DNA of 64,000 bases from Streptomyces sp. CB02009 (GTDB taxonomy: Bacteria; Actinomycetota; Actinomycetes; Streptomycetales; Streptomycetaceae). The DNA is taken from assembly GCF_001905825.1 (NCBI RefSeq), contig NZ_LIVV01000012.1:134668-198667 (forward strand), in the 5' to 3' direction. Under the pieces are notes generated by a model, which was not told the origin of the DNA, ran no database searches, and saw only the letters and a program-made list of their open reading frames with translations. The translations under genes were made by a program, and so were the position numbers. Shown piece by piece: positions 53,193 through 60,174 of this stretch (positions within the stretch are counted from its first letter, which is position 1; each line of letters starts with the position of its first letter).

Positions 53193-53714
53193 TCAGAGGC
53201 CGCGGAGCATCACGGCGTACACCGGGGAGTCGGCGAAGGGCTGGCGTTCGCCGATCTTGCGGTAGCCCCAGCTCTCATAGAGGGCTTGGACTCGGGGATG
53301 GGTGACGTCGACGAGGAGGGCGGCCAGCGGTTCGGGGCGCCGGCCGACGAGCTCGGCGTGCAGCTGCTCGGAGAGGCCTGTGGCGCGCCACTTCGGGCGG
53401 ACCATCAGCTCCGACAGGTTGAACGTGTCGTCGGTGGCGGGGGCGGGGGAGAGGTACTCGCGCCACCATTCCCGCTCGTGGACGGCCGGGGCGCCGTAGG
53501 CGTAGCCGGCGGGCTCGTCGCCGTCGTAGGCGATGACGCAGTCGAAGCCGGGCAGGCCGCTCCAGTGGTCGACGAACCAGGCGAACCGGTCCTGGTCGTG
53601 GAAGGGGTCGTCCATCTCGGCGGCGAAGGCCTCCGCGTGGACGTCGAGGAGTGTCTGCCGGATCTCGGCCGCCTGAGTGTGTCCGTAGCGGCGGAGGGCG
53701 TAGGCGGGGGTCAT
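53193..53714 (-). CDS. GNAT-family N-acetyltransferase
   Basis: 173 residues from the ATG at 53714, which overlaps the stop of the regulator gene (ATGA); a few codons upstream are open as well. The acetyl-CoA fold is seen in GFDCVIAYDGDEPAGYAYGA, LSELMVRPKWRATGLSEQLH (the R/Q-x-x-G/A motif is RATGLS) and LVDVTHPRVQALYESWGYRK. The substrate is unknown. Coupled translation with the XRE/TPR regulator, and close position to the ATP-grasp peptide cluster, suggest a role in the same unit, possibly resistance or tailoring. Confidence 0.8.
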   Translation of the reverse strand: MTPAYALRRYGHTQAAEIRQTLLDVHAEAFAAEMDDPFHDQDRFAWFVDHWSGLPGFDCVIAYDGDEPAGYAYGAPAVHEREWWREYLSPAPATDDTFNLSELMVRPKWRATGLSEQLHAELVGRRPEPLAALLVDVTHPRVQALYESWGYRKIGERQPFADSPVYAVMLRGL

Positions 53715-54979
53715 GGGCGGCTCCATTCGGTGCGGTAGCGGTCTGCCCAGTCCAGTGCGGTGGCCGAGCCGGGCGCGAGGGTGATCAGGTCGCGGTGGAA
53801 GTCGCCGATGAGGGAGCGCATGCGGCCCGGGAGAGGGGCGCCGCGCATCTCGTCGAAGACCTTCTCGGTGGTGGCGGTGGCCTGCTCGATGTCGCCCTGG
53901 TGGAGCTGGGCGAGCGACAGCCGGACGGTGGCGAGGGCGCGGTTGCGGCGGAAGGTGTCCGGCAGCACGGCCAGGGCCTGGAAGGACGCGGCCTCGGAGG
54001 AGACGGCGTCGCCGAGGCGGTCGCGGACGATCGCGGTGAGCGCGAAGAGCTCCGCTGCCCCGTAGAAGGCGATCCAGCTGGGCCGGGGCCGGTCCAGGTC
54101 CGCCTTGGCGAGCGAGGCTTCGGCGAGGTCGAGCGCGTGCAGCGCCTGACGGCCCTCGTTCAGGTGCGCGTGGGCGATGGCGGTACGGGCGTGCGCGAGG
54201 CTCGCGTACAGCGGATCGCGCCGGGTGACGGTGCTCGCCTTCGCGGCCTGGCCGGCGGCTAGAGCCTCGGCGTGGTCACCTTGCTGGTGGGCGAGCATCG
54301 ACACCGAGTTCCACACGCGCAGGGTCAGGGCCGCGTCCTGCGCGAGACCGGCGAGGTACAGAGCACGGTCGAGGTGCTGTCGCGCCCGGGCCCGCTCGTG
54401 GGCGTCCACACACGACCAGGCGGCCGTCGCGGTGAAGTCGGCGGCGAGTGCGAACAGCCGCTGCCGGGTCCGCTGGGTGGCGGCCCGCGCCTGGAGACCG
54501 ACGGCCTCCTGGGCGCCGGCGAGCGCGGCCTTCTCGACCCGGTCGTGGCCACCACGCTGGTCGTCGAGGGCGTTGACCGTGTCGAGCTGCTGCCGAAGCC
54601 GCAGGACGTCGCTGCCGCCGACGGACGGCGCGGCCCCGGACAGTGCGGCGGCCGCTGCGGAGGCGGTGCTGAGGAAGGTACGGCGGCGCAACGGGTCCTC
54701 CGGGGCGGCACGGTGCTTGCGGCGGTCGGGCGGCACGAACCCTAAGTCCGCTGCCGAGTGCCCGCTGACCTGCTCCAGTGCCATCCGGGCCTTGCCCTGG
54801 GGCCACGTTGTCTCGCCCGAGCGCCACTTACGCACCGTCACCTCGGACAGCCCGCCTCGCGGGGAGGTCTTCTGGGTGACGTCGCGGATGACGGTGTTCA
54901 AGGCTGTTGCGAGTTCGAGGGCCGTCCAGCCGTTCTTCGCCATCCAGGCGACGAACGCCTCATTCCGTACGCGGGGCAT
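53711..54979 (-). CDS. XRE-type regulator with tetratricopeptide-like C-terminus
   Basis: 422 residues. The N-terminal helix-turn-helix is at about 5-65 (FVAWMAKNGWTALELATALN, then GGLSEVTVRKWRSGETTWPQ). A long helical C-terminal region at about 130-400 has repeat-like helices (ARQHLDRALYLAGLAQDAAL; RTAIAHAHLNEGRQALHALD; LSLAQLHQGDIEQATATTEK). The architecture is common in Streptomyces regulators near RiPP genes and DUF397-free loci. It starts 160 bases from the divergent accessory genes of the ATP-grasp cluster and probably regulates them. A proline/Ala-rich linker includes a short hydrophobic stretch that is not a clear membrane helix. Confidence 0.85.
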   Translation of the reverse strand: MPRVRNEAFVAWMAKNGWTALELATALNTVIRDVTQKTSPRGGLSEVTVRKWRSGETTWPQGKARMALEQVSGHSAADLGFVPPDRRKHRAAPEDPLRRRTFLSTASAAAAALSGAAPSVGGSDVLRLRQQLDTVNALDDQRGGHDRVEKAALAGAQEAVGLQARAATQRTRQRLFALAADFTATAAWSCVDAHERARARQHLDRALYLAGLAQDAALTLRVWNSVSMLAHQQGDHAEALAAGQAAKASTVTRRDPLYASLAHARTAIAHAHLNEGRQALHALDLAEASLAKADLDRPRPSWIAFYGAAELFALTAIVRDRLGDAVSSEAASFQALAVLPDTFRRNRALATVRLSLAQLHQGDIEQATATTEKVFDEMRGAPLPGRMRSLIGDFHRDLITLAPGSATALDWADRYRTEWSRP

Positions 54980-55140
54980 CCCCTCACGGTAGAGGGTGCA
55001 AGCCCCGCCGCGAGGGTCAAAGAACAGTCAATTCGCTACGCAACTCGCAGGCAAGGAAAGCAACTTCGATATGCACCTTCCCCACCCAGGCGCGGTTGTC
55101 TGGAACGAGACGCCGACACACCGCCTCGGGAGGCGAATCC

Positions 55141-55542
55141 ATGCATGACATCCCCCTCACCCCGACCGGCCTCGTGCGCCTCGACGCCGCCACGACCGCG
55201 GTCGCCCTGTACGCCTGCGACCCCGACCCCGACGTCGTGCGGGGGATGCTCGCGGCGGCGGCCGCTGTCGCCACCGGCCACGGATGGAAGACCGCCGCGG
55301 ACGGCACGGTCTCCGACGACTGCCTGCTGACCCAGACACCGAGAACCCGTCCGGGATGGGAACGGGTGAGGAGCCTTGCCGAGCAGCGCCGGATCCATCT
55401 GGTGGTCGTCCCCGCCTTCGGGCACATCGGCTTCACCTTGGATGAATGGCTCGCCGAGCAGCGCTTCCTGCACCGGCACGGAGTCTCCGTCGCCACCGTC
55501 GAGCCGATGCTCGACGCCTTCCTGGCGGGAGCCGCCCGGTGA
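55141..55542 (+). CDS. Hypothetical accessory protein of the ATP-grasp RiPP locus
   Basis: 133 residues from the ATG at 55141, with GGGAGGCG upstream. The pattern is LYACDPDPDVVRGMLAAAAA, HGWKTAADGTVSDDCLLTQT and LVVVPAFGHIGFTLDEWLAE. It has a resolvase-like alpha/beta look (strand HLVVVPAFGHIG followed by a helix) but lacks the catalytic Ser of serine recombinases. Similar small proteins are regularly found beside regulators and DUF6415 genes in Streptomyces. The next gene overlaps by GTGA. Confidence 0.65.
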   Translation: MHDIPLTPTGLVRLDAATTAVALYACDPDPDVVRGMLAAAAAVATGHGWKTAADGTVSDDCLLTQTPRTRPGWERVRSLAEQRRIHLVVVPAFGHIGFTLDEWLAEQRFLHRHGVSVATVEPMLDAFLAGAAR

Positions 55543-55958
55543 CGTACGGCAGCACCGTCCACGACCCCGCCGGACGGTGGGACACCGACATCCCACTCGA
55601 CCGCGAGCGAAACGAGCAGCTGGCCGCAGTGGTGCTCAGCTGGCGACAGGGCGACGATGACCTCCCGATACAGGCCGACATTGAGCAGGCGACCTTTCAG
55701 CTCACCGGCTACGCGAACCTCCTCGTTCGCGAACTGCAGGCGAAGGCTGCGGCCTTGCCGCGAAACGGACAGGCCTCCGTAGTGGCGGTCAGGACCTTGG
55801 CACACATTGCCGCCGGGGAGGCTGTCAGACGCCTGAGCGTCCCGCCGGTTCACGGCCGGCAGCCGCTGAGGGCGGCACACTCCCGAGCGCGGCTCGTCGA
55901 CGCCCTCCATGCCGCGCTCGACCGCACCCTCGCCGCCATGCCCGTGGTCGGCCACTGA
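55539..55958 (+). CDS. DUF6415-like natural-product-associated protein
   Basis: 139 residues from the GTG at 55539, overlapping the preceding stop. It is helical: LAAVVLSWRQGDDDLPIQAD, YANLLVRELQAKAAALPRNG and VRTLAHIAAGEAVRRLSVPP. This matches the general outline of DUF6415 proteins, which are often encoded in natural-product loci. No catalytic residue is apparent. It forms a two-gene unit with the preceding gene and ends at a hairpin. Confidence 0.6.
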   Translation: MTYGSTVHDPAGRWDTDIPLDRERNEQLAAVVLSWRQGDDDLPIQADIEQATFQLTGYANLLVRELQAKAAALPRNGQASVVAVRTLAHIAAGEAVRRLSVPPVHGRQPLRAAHSRARLVDALHAALDRTLAAMPVVGH

Positions 55959-55963
55959 AACCG

Positions 55964-56002
55964 CTGCGCACTGGCCCCCGCCCGCACGGGGTCAGTGCGC
56001 AG
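55964..56002 (+). terminator. Hairpin after the accessory gene pair
   Basis: CTGCGCACTG at 55964-55973 pairs perfectly with 55993-56002, extended by GCCCC/GGGGT pairing inside; TTTGG follows. It lies 6 bases after the stop. Confidence 0.75.
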
Positions 56003-56047
56003 TTTGGGGCCCGCCCGTCGGCGGCGGGCACCGCCCACTCCTCTTGC

Positions 56048-56387
56048 GTGAACAACTGCACCGAGCCGGCGGCGCGCGACGAGCGCGGAATGCTGTGGGT
56101 GCTGCCGCTTCTTGATGGCGCCGAGGACCCGTCCTGGGAATGGTGGGCACGGCTATCCCGCCCATGCGTGAGGGCTGCTCGACGGTCACGTTGAGCTGCG
56201 TGTCCGTGAGGCGGAAATTATCGGCGTCCGCGGCACTCTTTACCCCGGACCTGGCCGGAACCACCCTGTTGACCCCGACGCCCTGGTCTCGTTCGACTTA
56301 CCGGACCAGCCGTTCGTCATCGCCCGCCAACTCGTCCGCGAACTGCGGCAAGTCACCGTGGTCGCCTTCAGGGAGACCTCCCCGTAG
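56048..56387 (+). pseudogene. Small hypothetical gene with a frameshift, before tgmA
   Basis: A GTG at 56048 opens GMLWVLPLLDGAEDPSWEWW followed by ARLSRPCVRAARRSR and a stop. Another frame from about 56175 reads DGHVELRVREAEIIGVRGTL, then FDLPDQPFVIARQLVRELRQ and ends at TAG 56385-56387. The two halves look like one protein of about 110 residues broken by a frame change at about 56170-56190. The function is unknown. It lies between the accessory pair and the precursor gene, so it may be part of the RiPP locus. Confidence 0.5.
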
Positions 56388-56562
56388 ATCGGTAGATCGG
56401 TAGAGCGGCATCGTCCAGAGCCCCCTGGCTCAGGCCACCCCTTCCCCTCAGAGCCCCCGGGTGCCGGGGCGACCTCGCACTCATGCAGTCCCCCCTCACA
56501 AGCAGGAGTCCCGGCACTGGGCCGCACCACCCCATGCACGTGACCTTCGATCAAGGAGAAGC

Positions 56563-56856
56563 ATGTACGCCCACTCGGATCGTCTTCCGACCAGCTCGCC
56601 CGTCCCGCAGGGCCTCACCACCCCGGCCCCGTGGGGCGTGAGCCGCATGGCGCCCTACCCGACCATGGCGCCCGAGCACAGCTCCGTCCGGCTCGACCCG
56701 GCCACCCAGACCGCCGTTTTCTTCGACCAGCACGGCGCCGTGATGGAGATGCCCGCCCACGGCACCTCGACCGGCACCCAGCCCTCGACGGGTACCAGCC
56801 CGGACGGCAACGGCAGCACCCAGGACTCGGACTCGGGGAGTGACAACGACCAGTGA
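56563..56856 (+). CDS. tgmA: ATP-grasp-modified RiPP precursor
   Basis: 97 residues from the ATG at 56563 (AAGGAGAA upstream). It fits the putative ATP-grasp-target RiPP family (TIGR04186 type): PWGVSRMAPYP at 23-33, then VRLDPATQTAVFFDQHGAVM at 42-61 and HGTSTGTQ at 66-73. The C-terminal 30 residues are the likely core: Thr/Ser donors (TSTGTQPSTGTSP) and Asp acceptors (QDSDSGSDNDQ), with one Asp-Gly at 81-82. The leader carries the conserved recognition region. The stop overlaps the start of tgmB. The ligase should join Thr/Ser side chains to Asp by ester bonds. Confidence 0.88.
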   Translation: MYAHSDRLPTSSPVPQGLTTPAPWGVSRMAPYPTMAPEHSSVRLDPATQTAVFFDQHGAVMEMPAHGTSTGTQPSTGTSPDGNGSTQDSDSGSDNDQ

Positions 56857-57800
56857 CTGACACACGTCCGGTGTTGGTCGTCACCAGCCTGAACGACCCC
56901 ACTGCCGACGTGGTGATCAGCGAGCTGCACGACCGGGGCGTCCCGGTCGTGCGGCTCGACTCCGGGGACTTCCCCGCATCACTGTCGGTGGAGGCCGAGA
57001 TCACCGAGCACGGGATCCGGGGACAGCTCCGCACCCCCTCCCGCGCTGCCGACCTCGCGCGCGTGCGCTCCTTCTACTACCGCCGCCCCAGCGGATTCGC
57101 CTTCCCGCATCTGGATGCTCAGGACGCGCGCTTCGCTCTCACCCAGGCCCGCTATGGCTTGGGCGGGGTCCTGGCGTCCCTGCCCGGGTGCCTCTACGTG
57201 AACCACCCCCACAGGATCGGCGACGCCGAGTTCAAGCCCTCCGGACTCGCGGCCGCCGTCGACGCCGGGTTCCTCGTCCCGCCCACGCTCATCACCTCCG
57301 ACGCCGATGCGGCACGGGCCTTCGTGAAGCGGCACGACTCGGTCATCTACAAGCCGTTCTACAACCCCGTCTATCTGGTCGACGGCATCTGCAACGTCGT
57401 CAAGGTCGCCGAGGTCGCTGCCGGCGACATCGACGACTCCGTGTCCGGGACCGCGCACCTGTTCCAGCGGCGCGTACCCAAGACGGCCGACGTCCGCGTC
57501 ACGGTCATAGGCGAGCACGTGTTCAGCGTCCGCATCGACTGCGGCCTCCTGGACTGGCGCACTGACTACAGCCGGCTCACCTACACCGTCGTGGAGACCC
57601 CGTCCGGGATCCGCCGGGCGCTGCGCCGGTACATGGACCACTTCGGGCTCGTCTTCGGCGCTTTCGACTTCTGCGTTGGCGAAGACGGGGGATGGTGGTT
57701 CCTGGAGTGCAACCCGTCCGGTCAGTGGTACTGGCTGGAGACCGAGACCGGCCTGCCCATGTGCGCAGCGCTGGCCGACCTCTTGGAGAGGAAGCCGTGA
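56853..57800 (+). CDS. tgmB: ATP-grasp peptide maturase (graspetide ligase)
   Basis: 315 residues from the GTG at 56853 (GTGA overlap with tgmA). The ATP-grasp fold is seen in the lysine segment SVIYKPFYNPVYLVDGI, the RRALRRYMDHFGLVFGAFDF segment and the metal/ATP motif WWFLECNPSGQWYWLETETG. The N-terminal domain is MvdC/D-like (VLVVTSLNDPTADVVISELH). It uses ATP to activate acidic side chains and join them to Thr/Ser (esters) or Lys (amides) of the core. The family is TIGR04187. The next gene overlaps by GTGA, giving a tight three-gene unit. Confidence 0.9.
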   Translation: MTDTRPVLVVTSLNDPTADVVISELHDRGVPVVRLDSGDFPASLSVEAEITEHGIRGQLRTPSRAADLARVRSFYYRRPSGFAFPHLDAQDARFALTQARYGLGGVLASLPGCLYVNHPHRIGDAEFKPSGLAAAVDAGFLVPPTLITSDADAARAFVKRHDSVIYKPFYNPVYLVDGICNVVKVAEVAAGDIDDSVSGTAHLFQRRVPKTADVRVTVIGEHVFSVRIDCGLLDWRTDYSRLTYTVVETPSGIRRALRRYMDHFGLVFGAFDFCVGEDGGWWFLECNPSGQWYWLETETGLPMCAALADLLERKP

Positions 57801-58909
57801 CCGACCAGGCTCGATCCCTTCGCGCGCAGCTCCTGAACGAGCTCACGGCCGCTGGCGTCCTGCGCACCGATGCGTGGAAAGCCGCCGCTGGCCAGGTGGC
57901 CCGGCACGAGTTCCTGCGCGGCGGGTTCTTCCGCAACGCCGGCGGCGCGGCCTGGGAGCCGGTACTGCCAAACGACCCGGGATGGCTCGAGTCCTGCTAC
58001 CGCGACGAGTCCCTCGTGACACAGATCGCGGGCACGATCCTCCCCCAGGACGTCCACGGCCAGATCCTGCGGGAGCCGACCAGCTCCAGCACCCTGCCGT
58101 CGCTCGTCCTGCGCATGCTCGAGGACCTCCAGGTCGAACCCGGCATGCGCGTCCTGGAGATCGGCACCGGCACCGGCTACTCCACGGCCATCCTCGCCAC
58201 CCGCCTCGGCGACGACCTCGTCACCTCCGTCGAGTGCGACAGCGACATCGCCAGCCGAGCGGGAGCCGCCCTATGGGAGCAGGGCATCCGCCCGACCCTG
58301 GTGACCGGAGACGGACTCCAAGGCCACCCCGAGGGTGCGCCGTACGACCGGATCATCGCCACCTGCGGCATCAAGACCGTGCCTGCGGCCTGGATCGAGC
58401 AGACCCGGCCCGGCGGCCTGATCCTCGCCACGATCGGAGGCTGGCTCCACGCCTCGGAACTTGCCCGCCTGACCGTCCACGAGGACGGCACGGCCTCCGG
58501 CCCGCTCCTCGGCGGGCAGGTGAGTTTCATGCTCGCCCGCCCGCAGTCGCCCCCGCCGCTCGGCCTCCTTCCCGACCTGGGAGCGGGCACGGAACGAGTG
58601 GCCGACATCGGGGCGGACGCCCTGGACGCCTGGACCGCCCGCTTCATCACCCAGTTCGCAGTCCCGAACACGCAGCGGCTCACGCTCACCCGAGACGGCC
58701 GCACCGAGCACGTCCTTCTCGACCTCCTCACCGGCTCGTGGGCCGCCGTCTACGAGGAAGCCGGCCAGTGGATCGCCCGCCAGGACGGCCCGGACCCCCT
58801 CTGGGACACCGTGGAGGAACACCTCGGCCGCTGGCACATTACCGGGAGGCCCGCCCTCGACAAGGCCACCCTCACAGTCACCAGCCACGGGCAGACGCTC
58901 GCCTGGTGA
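57797..58909 (+). CDS. tgmC: PIMT-like methyltransferase of the ATP-grasp RiPP system
   Basis: 370 residues from the GTG at 57797. The protein L-isoaspartate methyltransferase core is at about 80-210: REPTSSSTLPSLVLRMLEDL (the SSSTLP PIMT motif), SAM site VLEIGTGTGYSTAILATRLG, VTGDGLQGHPEGAPYDRIIA and ARPGG-type loop TRPGGLILATIGGW. About 150 extra C-terminal residues distinguish it from housekeeping PIMT, as in the TIGR04188 group. Relatives in fuscimiditide-type graspetide pathways methylate a core Asp, which then closes to an aspartimide. The same reaction is predicted here at an Asp of the TgmA core. Confidence 0.9.
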   Translation: MTDQARSLRAQLLNELTAAGVLRTDAWKAAAGQVARHEFLRGGFFRNAGGAAWEPVLPNDPGWLESCYRDESLVTQIAGTILPQDVHGQILREPTSSSTLPSLVLRMLEDLQVEPGMRVLEIGTGTGYSTAILATRLGDDLVTSVECDSDIASRAGAALWEQGIRPTLVTGDGLQGHPEGAPYDRIIATCGIKTVPAAWIEQTRPGGLILATIGGWLHASELARLTVHEDGTASGPLLGGQVSFMLARPQSPPPLGLLPDLGAGTERVADIGADALDAWTARFITQFAVPNTQRLTLTRDGRTEHVLLDLLTGSWAAVYEEAGQWIARQDGPDPLWDTVEEHLGRWHITGRPALDKATLTVTSHGQTLAW

Positions 58910-58922
58910 ACCCTCCACAAGG

Positions 58923-58955
58923 GCCTGTCCATCCACCTCACAGCGATGGACAGGC
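58923..58955 (+). terminator. Terminator of the tgm operon
   Basis: An 11-base perfect stem (GCCTGTCCATC at 58923-58933, complement at 58945-58955) followed by TCTTCT, 13 bases after the tgmC stop. Confidence 0.88.
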
Positions 58956-60174
58956 TCTTCTGGCATGAGGAGTGCAACAGAATGCGGCCGTTGACGTTCG
59001 TGAGTTGAAAAGGGTTGGCCGCTACGTCAATCCCGCAATGAACCGGAGGAACGGTGACGACCGCGACGGTTCCCCTCTCGCCCAAGACCGCAACCACGTG
59101 CACGAGAGCTTGTTCGCCTGGCTCGAGCCGGCTACGGCGACGACGCCTGCCCCGGCGCCCTGCAGCGCCCTATTCTGGTCCCCGCACCTGCGGGGATGGT
59201 TCCGGGCTGGAACTGGTCGATTCCGAGATCGACCAGCGGAGGGCGCAGGTTGTATATCTCGAGCTCTGAGACTGCTCGCAGCGCAGTGGTGGGCTTGCGT
59301 CGGTGTCGTGGGGATGGCCCGCGTTCGTTGAGCTGCGGGTGCTGGGAAACGGGGGCTGGGCCTCTACCCCGGGGGGGGGCAGCAAACCGGTCATCCATCC
59401 ACCGAGTTCGAACGTACGTGCGCAATGCTGCAGGCGCGTAGCCCAAGAGCAGCCGCAGTCGTCGATGGTGCAGTCTGCCTGCGGCCGCGGACGGTCCTGC
59501 CGCACCCGTCCGGCGCAGGTAGGCCGGCTCGCCCACGACAGTGTGCGCAGAGGTCACCAGCGGGGCATTCCGGTCCCCAGGCGTTGCGCCAGAGCCGCCT
59601 CCCTCTGGGGCGGGGGCGGTGTGTTCGGCGGCAGTATTCGGTCTGGGGCGTCTGTGCGGTTTCAAGTCCCTACTGCGGTGGCTCGGGTTGTTGGTGGCTG
59701 CGCCAGGCGAGGCCAGCGGACGGGCCGTGCGGTCCGTCAGTCTCTGCGAGTACTGCAAGGATCAGGGCCGAGTGAGACATGCCGTTGCCGAAGCTGAATG
59801 GTTTGCCATTCTGGGGGCTGGCCCGGCGACGGTCGCGGCCCTGCACAGGGCTCCTGTCTCTGGGACCGCCCAGGCCACAGATGATTGATGTCGGGATCAT
59901 GGCGCGACTTCTCTGGTTCAACTGCAGTAGTTGGTTGGTGCTTTGAGTAGCCATTCCTCTGCTGTGTCGCGGTGTGCGGCTGGCAGAGTCACTACTGGCC
60001 GACCAGGCCACTTGAATGACAGTGGGCAGACAACCGTGCAGGTTGTCTGAGCGGGCGCGGATCTTGGGTTTGATCTTTTATCCGAGATCAGAATTCCCGG
60101 ATGCCGCAGGAGGGGGTGCGAACGATCACTTCACGAAAATTCGACGGTAAGTACTTCCAGTGAAAGAATGAACA
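58956..60174. other. Long gap between the tgm operon and the secreted protein
   Basis: About 1.2 kb with no gene I can support. It contains a CRISPR-repeat-like sequence (59175-59203), a run of nine G residues near 59372, and two hairpins: 60027-60049 (9-base stem CAGACAACC, loop GTGCA) and 60060-60090 (GATCTTGG/CCGAGATC). The last two lie in the probable leader of the next gene. An open plus-strand frame at 59541-59888 has mixed composition and no family. Confidence 0.5.
59175..59203 (+). repeat. Solitary type I-E CRISPR-repeat-like sequence
   Basis: 29 bases whose centre TCCCCGCACCTGCGGGGAT has the stem (CCCCGC/GCGGGG) and length of actinobacterial type I-E repeats and ends with GGTTCC. 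Only one copy was found; about 61 bases on either side there is no second copy, and no cas gene is in the window. It may be a degenerate array remnant or chance. Confidence 0.4.

Noticed and set aside
58956..60174. CRISPR array
   Set aside because: Only one repeat-like unit was found; no second copy at about 61-base spacing and no cas genes.
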